A stretch of 64,000 nt of DNA from positions 124,001 through 188,000 of the forward strand of contig NZ_JAOSZE010000016.1 in NCBI RefSeq assembly GCF_025630775.1, written 5' to 3'. Source of the stretch: Actinoplanes sp. KI2. Lineage in GTDB: Bacteria; Actinomycetota; Actinomycetes; Mycobacteriales; Micromonosporaceae. Below the pieces are notes generated by a model. It saw only the letters and a list, made by a program, of their open reading frames with translations. It ran no database searches and was not told where the DNA came from. How positions within the stretch are numbered: position 1 is the first letter of the stretch; the number at the start of each line of letters is the position of its first letter. Positions 15,621 to 25,300 of the stretch are shown here, in pieces. Position numbers and translations under genes: made by a program.

Positions 15621-16570
15621 GCGATGCTCTCTTCCATGGCGCCGGCGGTGTGGCCGGTCAGGGTCAGGAACACCTCGTCGAGGCTCGGGCTGCGCAGCGC
15701 CAGCTCGGCGACCAGCAGGCCTTTCTCGTCGAGCCGGCGCACCAGGCTGGTCAGCGCGGCCGGATCGGTGACCGGGGCGCTGATGACCGGGCCACGCAGG
15801 TCGACCGCCCCCGAGGCGATCCCGCCCACGATGGCGGCGATCGCGTCCCGGTCGTCCTCCGAGGCCGGCCGCACGGTGACGGTCTGCGCGCCGGTGCGGG
15901 CCTTGAGCTGGTCCGAGGTGCCGGTGGCGATCACCTGGCCCTGGTCGATCACCACGATCTCGTCGGCGAGCTGGTCGGCCTCGTCCAGGTACTGGGTGGT
16001 CAGCAGCACGGTGACACCCTCGCCGACCAGGTCCCGGATGATGTCCCACATGTCGTTGCGGCTGCGCGGGTCGAGGCCGGTGGTCGGCTCGTCCAGGTAG
16101 AGCAGCCGCGGCCGGCCGACCAGCCCGGCCGCCAGGTCGAGGCGGCGCCGCATGCCGCCGGAGTATTTGCCGGCCGCCCGGTCGGCGGCGTCGTCGAGGC
16201 GGAACTGGGTGAGCAGTGCCCGCGCCCGGGCTCGGGCCTCTTTCCGCGGTATGCCGAGCAGCCGCCCGATCAGCACCAGGTTCTCCACCCCGGTCAGCGT
16301 CTCGTCGACCGAGGCGTACTGGCCGGTCATGCCGATCAGGCTGCGCACCTGGTGTGCCTGCTTCACCACGTCGTACCCGCCGACCGTGGCGTGCCCGGCG
16401 TCCGGCCGGATCAGCGTGGCCAGCACCCGCACCGCGGTGGTCTTGCCGGCCCCGTTCGGCCCGAGCAGGCCGAGGACGGTCCCCTCCGGTACGGCAAGAT
16501 CGACGCCGCCGAGGGCGGTCGTTTCGCCGAAGCGCTTGACCAGCCCCTCGGCGACGATCGCGTTCGTCAT
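15617..16570 (-). CDS. ABC transporter ATP-binding protein (DrrA-like)
   Basis: This 317-residue ATPase shows Walker A GPNGAGKTT, the ABC signature YSGGMRRRLDLA, Walker B RLLYLDEPTTGLD, the His switch after it (TTQYLDEADQLAD) and the C-terminal domain typical of the DrrA group. It powers the permease encoded immediately downstream. ATG 16570 is preferred since GGAG lies at the right distance. Drug or lipid efflux is likely. The convergent SARP regulator may control it, but there is no direct evidence. Confidence 0.95.
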   Translation of the reverse strand: MTNAIVAEGLVKRFGETTALGGVDLAVPEGTVLGLLGPNGAGKTTAVRVLATLIRPDAGHATVGGYDVVKQAHQVRSLIGMTGQYASVDETLTGVENLVLIGRLLGIPRKEARARARALLTQFRLDDAADRAAGKYSGGMRRRLDLAAGLVGRPRLLYLDEPTTGLDPRSRNDMWDIIRDLVGEGVTVLLTTQYLDEADQLADEIVVIDQGQVIATGTSDQLKARTGAQTVTVRPASEDDRDAIAAIVGGIASGAVDLRGPVISAPVTDPAALTSLVRRLDEKGLLVAELALRSPSLDEVFLTLTGHTAGAMEESIA

Positions 16571-16582
16571 GAGCAACTCCCG

Positions 16583-17797
16583 TCATGGTTCGTTGACGGA
16601 ACTCACCCTCCCCGGTGCCGCTGACAGGCCGCTGACATCGCCACCGGTGTCCGTATCAGGCCGCGTCAGCGGGCGCGGGGCGCCCATCGGCGTCCAGGCC
16701 AGCAGGGCGAGGCTGAAGTAGACGTAAAGGTTCCCGCCGAGCACATACAGCGGCGGACGCGGTGCCTTCTCCCACAGCCAGGCCAGGTGGGAGGTCATCA
16801 GCACGAAGGCCGCGCCGGCCAGATACAGCGGCCGGCGGTCCCGCCCGGAGAGTCCGGCGTCCACGCAGCGGACCAGCGCCGGGATCAGCCAGACGCAGTG
16901 GTGGATCCAGGTGACCGGACTGACCAGGCACCCGACCACCCCGGTCAGCGCGAGCCCGCCCAGCACGTCGGCGGGCTCCTTGCGTACGCGATAGACCCAG
17001 AACGCCAGGGTGACCAGCACGCAGGCGAGCCAGACCTTGGATTCCACCCGGTCGATCGGGAGCCGGGCGAGGAAGCCGCGCTCGGACTGGTTCGACAGGA
17101 ACGAGAGCACCCCGACGCGGTTGGTGTCCCACAGCGCCGACGTCCAGAACTCCCGGGACTCGTCCGGGAAGACCGCGCCGCCGACCAGCGTCGCCGCGGC
17201 CGCCGTGCCCGTCGCGACGGCGGACGCCCGCCACCGCTTGGTGACCAGTAGATAGAGGATGAAGACACCGGGGGTGAGCTTGACCGCGGTGGCCAGGCCG
17301 ATCCCGACGCCGGCCCAGCGCCGCCCGCGCGCCACGCCGAGCAGCATGTCCCCGGCGACCAGGGTGAGCAGCAGCGTGTTCACCTGGCCGAAGGTGATCG
17401 TCTCGCGGACCGGCTCGAAGATGACCGCGAGGCAGCAGGCGATGCCGAACGCGTACCAGACCGGCCACCCCATCCGCTTGATCAGCGGCCCGGCGAACCA
17501 CCAGGTCAGCAGCGCGGTGGTCAGCAGCGTGGCGATCACCGCGATCACCACGACGGCACCGAACGGCAGCACCGCCATCGGCGCCATGACCAGGCCGGCG
17601 AAGGGCGGATAGGTGAAGCCGTAGGGGGTGCCCGGCCGCAGCCAGTCGTAGACCATCCCGCCGTCGCCGTGGAACCAGTACTGGATGGCGCCGTAGTAGA
17701 CCTTCGAGTCGAAGTACCCGTTACGGGTCTCGGCGAAGTAGTCGATCGCCAGCGCGAGACTCGCCAGCAGCGACAGGATGAACACTTTTCGCTTCAT
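16583..17797 (-). CDS. GT87-family (DUF2029) polyprenol-phosphate-mannose mannosyltransferase
   Basis: This 404-residue polytopic membrane protein has about ten hydrophobic segments. The first luminal loop contains DSKVYYGAIQYW and YDWLRPGTPYGFTYPPFAGL, the hallmark of the GT87/PimE-like alpha-mannosyltransferases that use polyprenyl-phosphomannose. It likely acts on lipomannan or phosphatidylinositol mannosides at the outer face of the membrane. The ATG at 17797 (MKRKVF) lies inside the 3' end of the upstream mannosyltransferase gene, overlapping it by 77 bp. The exact acceptor cannot be told. Confidence 0.8.
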   Translation of the reverse strand: MKRKVFILSLLASLALAIDYFAETRNGYFDSKVYYGAIQYWFHGDGGMVYDWLRPGTPYGFTYPPFAGLVMAPMAVLPFGAVVVIAVIATLLTTALLTWWFAGPLIKRMGWPVWYAFGIACCLAVIFEPVRETITFGQVNTLLLTLVAGDMLLGVARGRRWAGVGIGLATAVKLTPGVFILYLLVTKRWRASAVATGTAAAATLVGGAVFPDESREFWTSALWDTNRVGVLSFLSNQSERGFLARLPIDRVESKVWLACVLVTLAFWVYRVRKEPADVLGGLALTGVVGCLVSPVTWIHHCVWLIPALVRCVDAGLSGRDRRPLYLAGAAFVLMTSHLAWLWEKAPRPPLYVLGGNLYVYFSLALLAWTPMGAPRPLTRPDTDTGGDVSGLSAAPGRVSSVNEP

Positions 17798-19139
17798 GTA
17801 GTGCTTTCCGGGCTTTGACACCGAAATAGACGAGTAGGGCGGTCATGGCGATGGCGCCGGGCACCTTCGTGGCCAACGCCAGGTTGTATCCGTCGGGCAT
17901 GCACAGCGCCGCCGCCACGGCGCACGGCAGGACGAGCCAGCGCGTTTCCCGCCGCACGGTCACGGCCAGCGGCGCCAGGGCCCAGACCGCGTACCAAGGG
18001 TGGAACACCGGCGCGAGCACCACCGTCGCGGCGAGCCCGAGAGCCGCGTACCGCAGCGGGTCGGCGAAGCGGGCCCGCCACCAGAGCCAGATCAGCACTC
18101 CGGCCAGCAGCACCATACCGATCACCCGGGTCACCGGCACGGCGTTCACGCCGAAGAACCCGAGCACCATCCCGACCGCGGTCGACGGCGAGGTCCATTG
18201 CACCGAGACGCCGCTGCCGGACAGCCCGGTGATCCACCCCAGTCCCCGGCCGGCGGCCAGGGACACCGCCAGCAGGGCGCCGACCAACCCGCCGAGCAGC
18301 GCGAGAACGTTGGCACGCCGACGCGGGGACACGGCGACGATCAGCACGACGAAGGGCACGACCACCACGGCCGTCGCCTTCACCCCCACCGCCAGCCCGA
18401 GCAGCGCACCCGCCGCCGTCACCATCGGCAGGGAGCGCCGGGTGACCGCCAGCGCGAGCCCCGCCATCAGCAGGCCCACCATCACCGCGTCGTTGTGCGC
18501 TCCCGACACCAGATGGATCGGCACGAGCGGGCAGGCCAGCACCAGCCACACCGCCCGCTCCGCCGGCACGCCCGCGCGCCGGGCCAAACCCGGCAGGCAG
18601 ACCGCGATCAGGCCCACCCCGAGCAGCGCGATCACCCGCAGCACCGCGATGGTGCCGCCCAGCGAGTGGCCCAGCTTCGCCGCCAGGGCCGCCAGCAGCA
18701 GAAACACCGGGCCGTAGGGCGCCGGGGCGGTGCGCCAGGTGGGTGCGACGGCGTCGGCCCAGGGACACCCCAGAACATTCACCCCGCCCGCGTACGGGTC
18801 GAGCCCGGCCGCCTGCTGCCAGCCCTGGCACGCGTACGAGTACATGTCGTAGCTCGCCAGCGGGAGAAACGGCAGCAGCGGCGCCACCCACAGCCCGGCC
18901 GTCACATAGGCCCACCGCGTCGAGGGCACGTACTTGCGCCCGGCCCACCACGCGCCGATCAGCAGCGCCGTCCCGAACAGCCAGGCCAGCGGCAGCACCA
19001 CCCCGTTCTCGCCGCGGAAGACGGTGAGCGGGGTGATCGTCGGTTGCCACGGGCGGCTCGCGCCGCCGAGCCAGGCGGCGACCGCGAGGAGCAGACTGCC
19101 TGCCAGGCCCGCGTATCGGACCAGGGCGGGGCGGGACAT
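17721..19139 (-). CDS. mptB: Polyprenol-phosphate-mannose alpha-1,6-mannosyltransferase (MptB-like)
   Basis: This 472-residue GT-C protein has 12 or so membrane segments. A first loop with SYDMYSYACQGWQQAAGLDP and a later SGAHNDAVMVGLLMAG match actinobacterial MptA/MptB enzymes, which extend the alpha-1,6 mannan backbone of lipomannan. The ATG at 19139 is preceded by TAGGGT at 7 nt, a leaderless start. The C-terminus is a long basic tail that overlaps the next gene. I favour MptB over MptA on length and motif but cannot separate them firmly. Confidence 0.8.
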   Translation of the reverse strand: MSRPALVRYAGLAGSLLLAVAAWLGGASRPWQPTITPLTVFRGENGVVLPLAWLFGTALLIGAWWAGRKYVPSTRWAYVTAGLWVAPLLPFLPLASYDMYSYACQGWQQAAGLDPYAGGVNVLGCPWADAVAPTWRTAPAPYGPVFLLLAALAAKLGHSLGGTIAVLRVIALLGVGLIAVCLPGLARRAGVPAERAVWLVLACPLVPIHLVSGAHNDAVMVGLLMAGLALAVTRRSLPMVTAAGALLGLAVGVKATAVVVVPFVVLIVAVSPRRRANVLALLGGLVGALLAVSLAAGRGLGWITGLSGSGVSVQWTSPSTAVGMVLGFFGVNAVPVTRVIGMVLLAGVLIWLWWRARFADPLRYAALGLAATVVLAPVFHPWYAVWALAPLAVTVRRETRWLVLPCAVAAALCMPDGYNLALATKVPGAIAMTALLVYFGVKARKALHEAKSVHPVAAGESRAGDRLLRRDP

Positions 19140-19146
19140 GGCGAGC

Positions 19147-19152
19147 ACCCTA
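19147..19152 (-). promoter_or_regulatory. -10 element of the mptB-like leaderless promoter (divergent pair)
   Basis: TAGGGT on the minus strand is followed by 7 nt and ATG 19139. It faces away from an identical TAGGGT on the plus strand 32 bp away. The two genes share a 58-bp intergenic region. Confidence 0.6.
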
Positions 19153-19184
19153 CCGTGACAGGCTGCGACCGCCGGTCCGCCCGG

Positions 19185-19190
19185 TAGGGT
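19185..19190 (+). promoter_or_regulatory. -10 element of the leaderless promoter for the divergent membrane protein
   Basis: TAGGGT is followed by 7 nt and GTG 19198. It mirrors the mptB-side element. Confidence 0.6.
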
Positions 19191-19197
19191 CGGGCGC

Positions 19198-20757
19198 GTG
19201 TTGGCGCGGTACCGGCTCGAGTGGGGCACGGCCCTCACGGCGGCCGTACTCGGCGCCGTGTACCTGCTGCTGCCCGCGATGGGATCGGACCTGTCCGCCC
19301 AGGTGGCCCGGGCCGAGTTCTTCGCCCACCACGGCTATACACCGATCGACCTGCGGTGGTACGGGGGCGTCGACCAGTTCGGCTACAGCCTGCTGTCCCA
19401 GCCGGTGATGGCGCTGCTCGGCGTACGCGTCACCGGGGTGGTTGCTCTGGTGGTCGCCACCACCCTGCTCGCCGTGCTGTTCCGGCGCACCTCAGCGCCG
19501 CACCCGTGGCTCGGCGCGGTGGCCGGGGTGGCCTGTGTGGCGGGAAATCTGGTGAGCGGGCGGGTCACGTACGGCCTGGGTGTCGCCTTCGGTCTGGCCG
19601 CCCTGGCCCTGCTGACCTCGCCGCGGTGGCGCTGGCTCGCGATCGTGCCGGCCCTGGCCGCGGGCGCCACCAGCCCGGTCGCCGGCCTGTTCCTCGGGCT
19701 GGCCGGCGCGGCGCTGCTGCTCGGCGGCCGGACGGTCGACGGCCTGCTGGTGGCGGTGCCGGCCGCGGTGCCGCTGGCGCTGACCGCGCTGCTGTTCGGC
19801 GACGGCGGCTGGATGAACATCAGCCACACCGACACGCTGAAGGCGGTGCTGGCGAGCCTGCTGGTGGCCGTGCTGGTGCCGCATCGGGCGGTGCGGATCG
19901 GGGCCCTGCTCTCCGCGCTCGGGGTGCTCGGGGCGGCGCTGGTGCACACGCCGGTCGGGTTGAACGCGACGCGGCTGTCGGTGATGTTCACGCTGCCGCT
20001 GCTGGCCGCCTACGCCGCGGTGCCGCGGCGGCAGGCGACGCCGCTCGGCGTGCACGAGCAGGGTGGTCCGCTCGAGCTGCCGCTCTGGGCGGTGCCGATC
20101 CTGCTGGTCGCGGCCTGCTGGTGGCAGCCGCCGGTGGTCGTCGGGGATCTGCGGGACATCGGCAACCCGACCGCGTCCCGGTCGTATTTCCGGCCCCTGC
20201 TCGATCGGCTGGCCCAGGAGACGCTGACCGGCCGGGTGGAGATTCCGCCGACCCGGGACTACTGGGAGTCGGCGCACATGGCGGACGTGCCGCTGGCGCG
20301 GGGCTGGCTGCGCCAAGCCGATATCGACCGTAATCCGCTATTTTTCACCGACATTCCCGGTACGTCGGGCACGGGGGTCGCGCTCACCGCCGAGAGTTAC
20401 CGCACCTGGCTCGCCACCCTCGCGGTCCAGTTCGTCGCCGTCCCGGACGCCGAGCTCACCTGGTCCGGCCGCCCCGAGGCCGACCTGGTCAACGCCGGCC
20501 TTCCGTATCTGTCGGAGATATGGCGTGGCGACCATTGGACCCTCTACCGTGTCGCCGACGCCGAGCCGATCGTCGCGAACCTGGTGTCCCAGGACGCCAC
20601 CTCGGTGACCTTCATCGCCGACGCGCCCGGGGGCATCGTCGTCCGGGTCCGTTACTACCGCTGGCTGAAGGCCTCCGGCGGCGCCGTCGTCGCCGGCAGC
20701 GGCCCGTGGACGCTGGTCCGGGTCCCCGAGGCGGGCCGCTACACGCTCACGAGCTGA
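19198..20757 (+). CDS. Polytopic membrane protein, possibly GT-C type
   Basis: This 519-residue protein has about ten hydrophobic segments in its first 310 residues and a soluble C-terminal domain (PTRDYWESAHMADVPLARGW, then WRGDHWTLYRV). The early loop HHGYTPIDLRWYGGVDQFGYS resembles the acidic first loop of GT-C glycosyltransferases, and its divergent neighbour is a mannosyltransferase, so a role in cell-envelope glycan assembly is plausible. No firm family is recognised. Its 3' end overlaps the convergent Lrp gene by 11 bp. Confidence 0.75.
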   Translation: MLARYRLEWGTALTAAVLGAVYLLLPAMGSDLSAQVARAEFFAHHGYTPIDLRWYGGVDQFGYSLLSQPVMALLGVRVTGVVALVVATTLLAVLFRRTSAPHPWLGAVAGVACVAGNLVSGRVTYGLGVAFGLAALALLTSPRWRWLAIVPALAAGATSPVAGLFLGLAGAALLLGGRTVDGLLVAVPAAVPLALTALLFGDGGWMNISHTDTLKAVLASLLVAVLVPHRAVRIGALLSALGVLGAALVHTPVGLNATRLSVMFTLPLLAAYAAVPRRQATPLGVHEQGGPLELPLWAVPILLVAACWWQPPVVVGDLRDIGNPTASRSYFRPLLDRLAQETLTGRVEIPPTRDYWESAHMADVPLARGWLRQADIDRNPLFFTDIPGTSGTGVALTAESYRTWLATLAVQFVAVPDAELTWSGRPEADLVNAGLPYLSEIWRGDHWTLYRVADAEPIVANLVSQDATSVTFIADAPGGIVVRVRYYRWLKASGGAVVAGSGPWTLVRVPEAGRYTLTS

Positions 20758-21205
20758 GCGGTTCGATCACCGGCTTCCGGACGTGCTGGTAGATCACCGA
20801 GCTGCGGAAGCCCACGATCTCCCGCCGCGCGCTGAAGCGGTCCATCAGAAACGAGTGCAGCGCGTCCACGCTCGGCACCGCCACCTGCACCAGGAAGTCG
20901 TCGCCGCCGGCCACCACGAAGACGGCGAGCACCTCGGGCAGCCCGGTCACGTACGTCTTGAAGCCCTCGATCACGTCCCGGCTCATCGGCCGGACCTGGA
21001 CGTGGAGGAAGGCCTGCACGTTCCGGTTGAGCGCGGCGAGGTCGATCTCGGCGTGGTAGCCGGTGAGCACGCCGCGCTCGCGCAGCAGCCGCACCCGCTC
21101 GAGGCAGGTCGACGGCGCGATCCCGACCGCGCGAGCCAGGTCCCGGTTGGTCTGCCGGGCGTCGCGCTGCAGTTCCCGCACGATCGCCGAATCAATGTCG
21201 TCCAC
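20747..21205 (-). CDS. Lrp/AsnC family transcriptional regulator
   Basis: This 152-residue regulator has an N-terminal helix-turn-helix (NRDLARAVGIAPSTCLERV) and a C-terminal RAM ligand-binding domain (VFVVAGGDDFLVQVAVPS). Such proteins sense amino acids. The gene is divergent from the branched-chain amino-acid dehydrogenase, which it most likely controls, as in other actinobacteria. GTG 21205 has a GGAG-type site upstream and matches family length; longer readings run across the promoter of the dehydrogenase. Confidence 0.93.
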   Translation of the reverse strand: MDDIDSAIVRELQRDARQTNRDLARAVGIAPSTCLERVRLLRERGVLTGYHAEIDLAALNRNVQAFLHVQVRPMSRDVIEGFKTYVTGLPEVLAVFVVAGGDDFLVQVAVPSVDALHSFLMDRFSARREIVGFRSSVIYQHVRKPVIEPLSS

Positions 21206-21271
21206 GACCGCTCTTCTCCACTCCGCACCGAACTTCGTTCGGCGAAACCGCCGATCGGCACGTCCGGCGCC

Positions 21272-21277
21272 TACCTT
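21272..21277 (+). promoter_or_regulatory. -10 element of a leaderless promoter (amino-acid dehydrogenase)
   Basis: TACCTT is followed by 6 nt and ATG 21284. The 78-bp gap to the Lrp gene is the likely site of Lrp control. Confidence 0.55.
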
Positions 21278-21283
21278 GCAGTC

Positions 21284-22339
21284 ATGTTCCCGCATGAACG
21301 CGTGGTGGTTCGCCGCGGCCCCGAATCCGGTCTCCCGATCATCGTCGCCGTCCACTCGACAAGCCGCGGCCCGGCCATCGGCGGCTGTCGCCTGAAGTCG
21401 TACCCGGACTGGCGTGCCGGCCTGTCCGACGCCCTGCGCCTGTCGGCGGCGATGACCGACAAGTGCGCGCTGGCCGGCCTGCCGCACGGCGGCGGCAAGA
21501 CGGTCGTCGTGCTGCCCCCGGACGGCGCCTGGTCGCGACCGGCCGCGCAGCCCCTGCACGGCGACGCGTCCCGGGCGGCCGCGCAGCCTCCTGATGGCGA
21601 CGCGTCCCGGGCGGCCGCGCTGCACGACGTGGGCACGACCATCGCCGAGCTGGCCGGCGCCTATGCCACCGGGCCCGACGTCGGCACCGGCCCCGACGAC
21701 ATGGCGGTCATCGGTGAGCGGACCGAACACGTCTTCTGCCGCCCCGACCGCAGCGGCGACTCCTCCCCCGCGACCGCGGCCGGCACGGTGGCCGCGCTGC
21801 GAGCCCTCTGCGAGCACCGCTTCGGCTCGCCCGACCTGTCCCGCCGATCCTTCGCCATCCTGGGCCTCGGTCGCGTGGGCGGCGCGATCGCGGGCCTGCT
21901 TCGCGATTCCCGCCTGGTCGTCAGCGATCTCGACGAGTCCCGCCGGGTGCCCGGCGCGGCCTGGACGAGTCCCGAAGAATGCCTGCGAGCCGACGTGGAC
22001 GTGCTCGTGCCGGCCGCGCTCGGCGGCGTGCTCACCGCGGCGACGGTACCCACCCTGCGCTGCGCGGCCATCGCCGGCCCGGCCAACAACCAGCTCGACC
22101 GCGACGACACCGCCGCCCTGCTGTACGACCGCGGCATCGTCTTCGCGCCCGACGCGGTGGTCAGCGCCGGCGGCATCATCTACGCCACCGGCATCGAGCT
22201 GCGCGGCCGCACCCCGGCCGAGGCGAGGGCCGACGTGGAGGCGATCGGCGACACCCTCGGCCGGCTCCTGCGCGCCGCCGCCGCGCAGGGCCTTCCGCCG
22301 GCCGAGGTCGCCCGCCGGATGGCCGCGACCGCAGCTTAG
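21284..22339 (+). CDS. Glu/Leu/Phe/Val dehydrogenase (valine or leucine dehydrogenase)
   Basis: This 351-residue NAD-dependent enzyme oxidatively deaminates branched-chain amino acids. The catalytic region has KCALAGLPHGGGKTVV with the GGGK lysine. The Rossmann part shows ILGLGRVGGAIAG, and the C-terminal GPANNQLD and VVSAGGIIYATG are family strings. An unusual insert of about 30 residues right after the GGGK region consists of two tandem 12-residue copies (AAQPLHGDASRA and AAQPPDGDASRA). Control by the divergent Lrp protein is likely. Whether Val or Leu is preferred cannot be told. Confidence 0.92.
   Translation: MFPHERVVVRRGPESGLPIIVAVHSTSRGPAIGGCRLKSYPDWRAGLSDALRLSAAMTDKCALAGLPHGGGKTVVVLPPDGAWSRPAAQPLHGDASRAAAQPPDGDASRAAALHDVGTTIAELAGAYATGPDVGTGPDDMAVIGERTEHVFCRPDRSGDSSPATAAGTVAALRALCEHRFGSPDLSRRSFAILGLGRVGGAIAGLLRDSRLVVSDLDESRRVPGAAWTSPEECLRADVDVLVPAALGGVLTAATVPTLRCAAIAGPANNQLDRDDTAALLYDRGIVFAPDAVVSAGGIIYATGIELRGRTPAEARADVEAIGDTLGRLLRAAAAQGLPPAEVARRMAATAA
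21541..21612 (+). repeat. 36-bp tandem repeat inside the dehydrogenase gene
   Basis: Two 36-bp units differ at only a few bases (common core GGCGACGCGTCCCGGGC) and keep the frame. They encode a 12-residue duplication in a surface insert next to the catalytic lysine loop. Confidence 0.85.
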
Positions 22340-22385
22340 GCTGCGCTCCCGCGTTCGCCGGCCTCCTGGCGGCCTGCGGGCGGCG

Positions 22386-25300
22386 CTAGGAGTCCAGGAC
22401 GCGTTCCATGGCGGCCCGGGAGCGCCGGGTCAGCCGTAGATAGCGGTCGACGAACTCGCCCGGGTCGCCGCCGCCGAGCAGCTGGACCGTGCCGGCCAGC
22501 TCGACGCCGTGCCGGGGCAGCTGGTCGGTCGGGCGGCCGCGGACCAGGGTCAGCGCGTTACGGACCCGGGCCGCGAGGGTCCAGCCGGCCTCCATCGCGG
22601 CCGCGTCCACCTTGCCGACCAGGCCGGCCGCGACCGCGGCGGTCAGCGCCTCCAGGGTCTGCGTCTTGCGCAGGTCCGGCAGCGCGTACGCATGCCGCAG
22701 TTGCAGCAGCTGCACCGCCCACTCGACATCGGCGAGCCCGCCCCGCCCCAGCTTGGTGTGCGTGTTCGGGTCGGCGCCGCGGGGCAGCCGCTCGGTCTCC
22801 ACCCGGGCCTTGATCCGGCGGATCTCGATGACCTGCTCGCGGGTGAGCCCGCCGGACGGGTACCGCATCGTGTCCGCGAGCCGCTCGAACTCCCGGCCGA
22901 GCGACTCGTCCCCGCACACGAACCGGGCCCGCAGCAGCGCCTGCGCCTCCCACACCTTCGACCAGCGGGCGTAGTACTGCTGGTAGGCACCGAGGCTGCG
23001 GACCAGCGGGCCCTGCCGACCCTCCGGTCGCAGGTCGGCGTCGATGCCGAGCGGCGGGTCGGGGGCGGGCGCGGTGAGCAACCGGCGCAGCTCCTCGGCG
23101 ATCGCATGGGCGGCCGCGCTGGCCTCGCTCTCCGGCGTGCCGGCCGGCGGATCGTACGCGAAAAGCACGTCGGCGTCGGAGGGGTAGCTCATCTCGTACC
23201 CGCCGAGCCGGCCCATCCCGATGATCGCGAAGCGCAGGCCGGGCGGGCCGGGCTTCGCGTTCCGGGCCGCCCGGAGCACCGCGTTGAGGGTCGCGTCGGT
23301 GACATCGGACAGAGCCATGCCGAGCGTCTTCACGTCGATCGGCTGCGCCGGCGCCAGGTCACCCGCCTGGCTCAGGATGTCGGCGCAGGCCAGCCGGAAC
23401 AACTCCCGCCGGCGCAGCGCGCGCACCGCGGCGGTGGCCTTCTCGGCGTCGCCGGCGTGCCGCTCGGCCGCGGCCGCGAAACCCTCGACCAGCGCCATAC
23501 GGTCGCGGGGCAGCAGCTCGGCGTCGTCGGCGAGCAGGCGCAGGGCCTCCGGGTCCCGGGTGAGCAGGTCGGTCGCGTACCGGGAAAGGCTGAGCACCCG
23601 GGCCAGCCGGCGGGCGACCGGGCCGCCGTCCCGCAGCAGCCGCAGGTACCAGGGCGTGCTGCCCAGCTTGTCGGAGACGTCGCGGTAGTTGAGCAGGCCG
23701 CGGTCCGGCTCGGCCGCGTCGGCGAACTCCTGCAGCAGCATCGGCAGCAGCGTCCGCTGGATCGCGGCGGTCCGGGTGACACCGCCGGTCAGCGCGGTGA
23801 GGTGACGCAGCGCGGCGGCCGGGTCGGCGAAACCGAGGATCTCCAGTCGCTTGCGGGCCGACTCCGGTGTCATCCGCAGCTCCTCGGCCGGCACCCGGGC
23901 CACCGACTCCAGCAGCGGCCGGTAGAGGAGCTTGACGTGCAGGCGGCGGACCTGTGCGGCGTGGCCCACCCAGTCGGAGCGGAACGCCCCGACCGCGTCC
24001 CGCCCGGGCATCGCCGTGTACCCCAGCGACGCCGCGAGCCACTTCAGAGCGTGCGGATCGTCCGGCACGGTATGCGTACGCCGAAGGTTTTGCAGTTGCA
24101 GCCGGTGTTCCACCCCGCGCAGGAAGCGGTAGCCCCGCAGCAGCGCCTCGCCGTCCTCCCGGCCCACGTAGCCGCCGGCCACGAGCGCACGCAGCGCCGG
24201 GAGCGTGCCGCCCGAGCGCAACGTCTCGTCCACCCGGCCGTGCACCAACTGCAGCAGCTGTACGGCGAACTCGATGTCCCGCAGGCCGCCCGGCCCTCGC
24301 TTGATCTCCCGGGCCAGCTCGTTGGCCGGCACGTTCTCGATGATCCGGCGGCGCATGTCGCGGACGTCGGCGACCGCCTCGGGCCGCTCGGCCGCGTGCC
24401 AGACCAGCGGCGCCAGGTCGTCGATCCACTCCCGGGCCAGCGCGAGGTCGCCGGCCGCCGGGCGCGCCTTGAGCAGCGCCTGGAACTCCCACGTGCGCGC
24501 CCAGCGGCGGTAGTAGGCCTGGTGGCTGGCGAGCGTGCGGACCAGCGGCCCGCGACTGCCCTCCGGCCGCAGCGCCGCGTCGACCTGCCAGGCGACCTGC
24601 CCGCAGATCTCGATCAGCCGGGCCGCGACCGTGGTCGCCGCGCTCAGGTCCTCGTCCCCGGCGGCCACGAAGATCACGTCCACGTCGGACACGTAGTTGA
24701 GCTCGTTCCCGCCGCACTTGCCCATCGCCACCACGGCCAGGCGCGGTTCGGTCACGCTTTCCGGGAGGCCGGCCACGGCGATCTCGTACGCCGCGCCGAG
24801 CGTCTCGTCGGCGAGCCGGGACAGCGCCGCCATGGTCGGCTCGAGGCCGCGGCCGCCGGTGAGATCGGCCGCCGCGATGCGCAGCAGCGATATCCGGTAC
24901 GCCCGGCGCAGCCCCGGCACGGTGAGGTCGCCCTCGACCTCCAGGTGGCCCTCGGCGCTGGGCGGCAGCCCGCTCGGGCCGGTGGCCAGCGTCTGCCACT
25001 CGTCCGGGTTCGCCACCAGGTGATCGCCGAGCGCCGAGGAGGCGCCCAGCACCGCGACCAGTCGCCGGCGCAGCCCGTGGTCGCGGAACATGGCCTCGAA
25101 CAGCGCGTCGGTCGCGTCGTTCGGGGTGATCTCGCCGCTCGGGCCGGCCACCCGGCGGCCGTTGCCGCGGTCGGCGGCCCGGCCGACCGCCTCGACCAGC
25201 CGGTGCAGCTGACGCAGCGCGAGGGTCGGGTCGGCCGCTCTGGACAGCGAGTGGATCAGCTCGGCGGCGTCGGTGCCGGCCGGGCCCTGCGACTCGGGGT

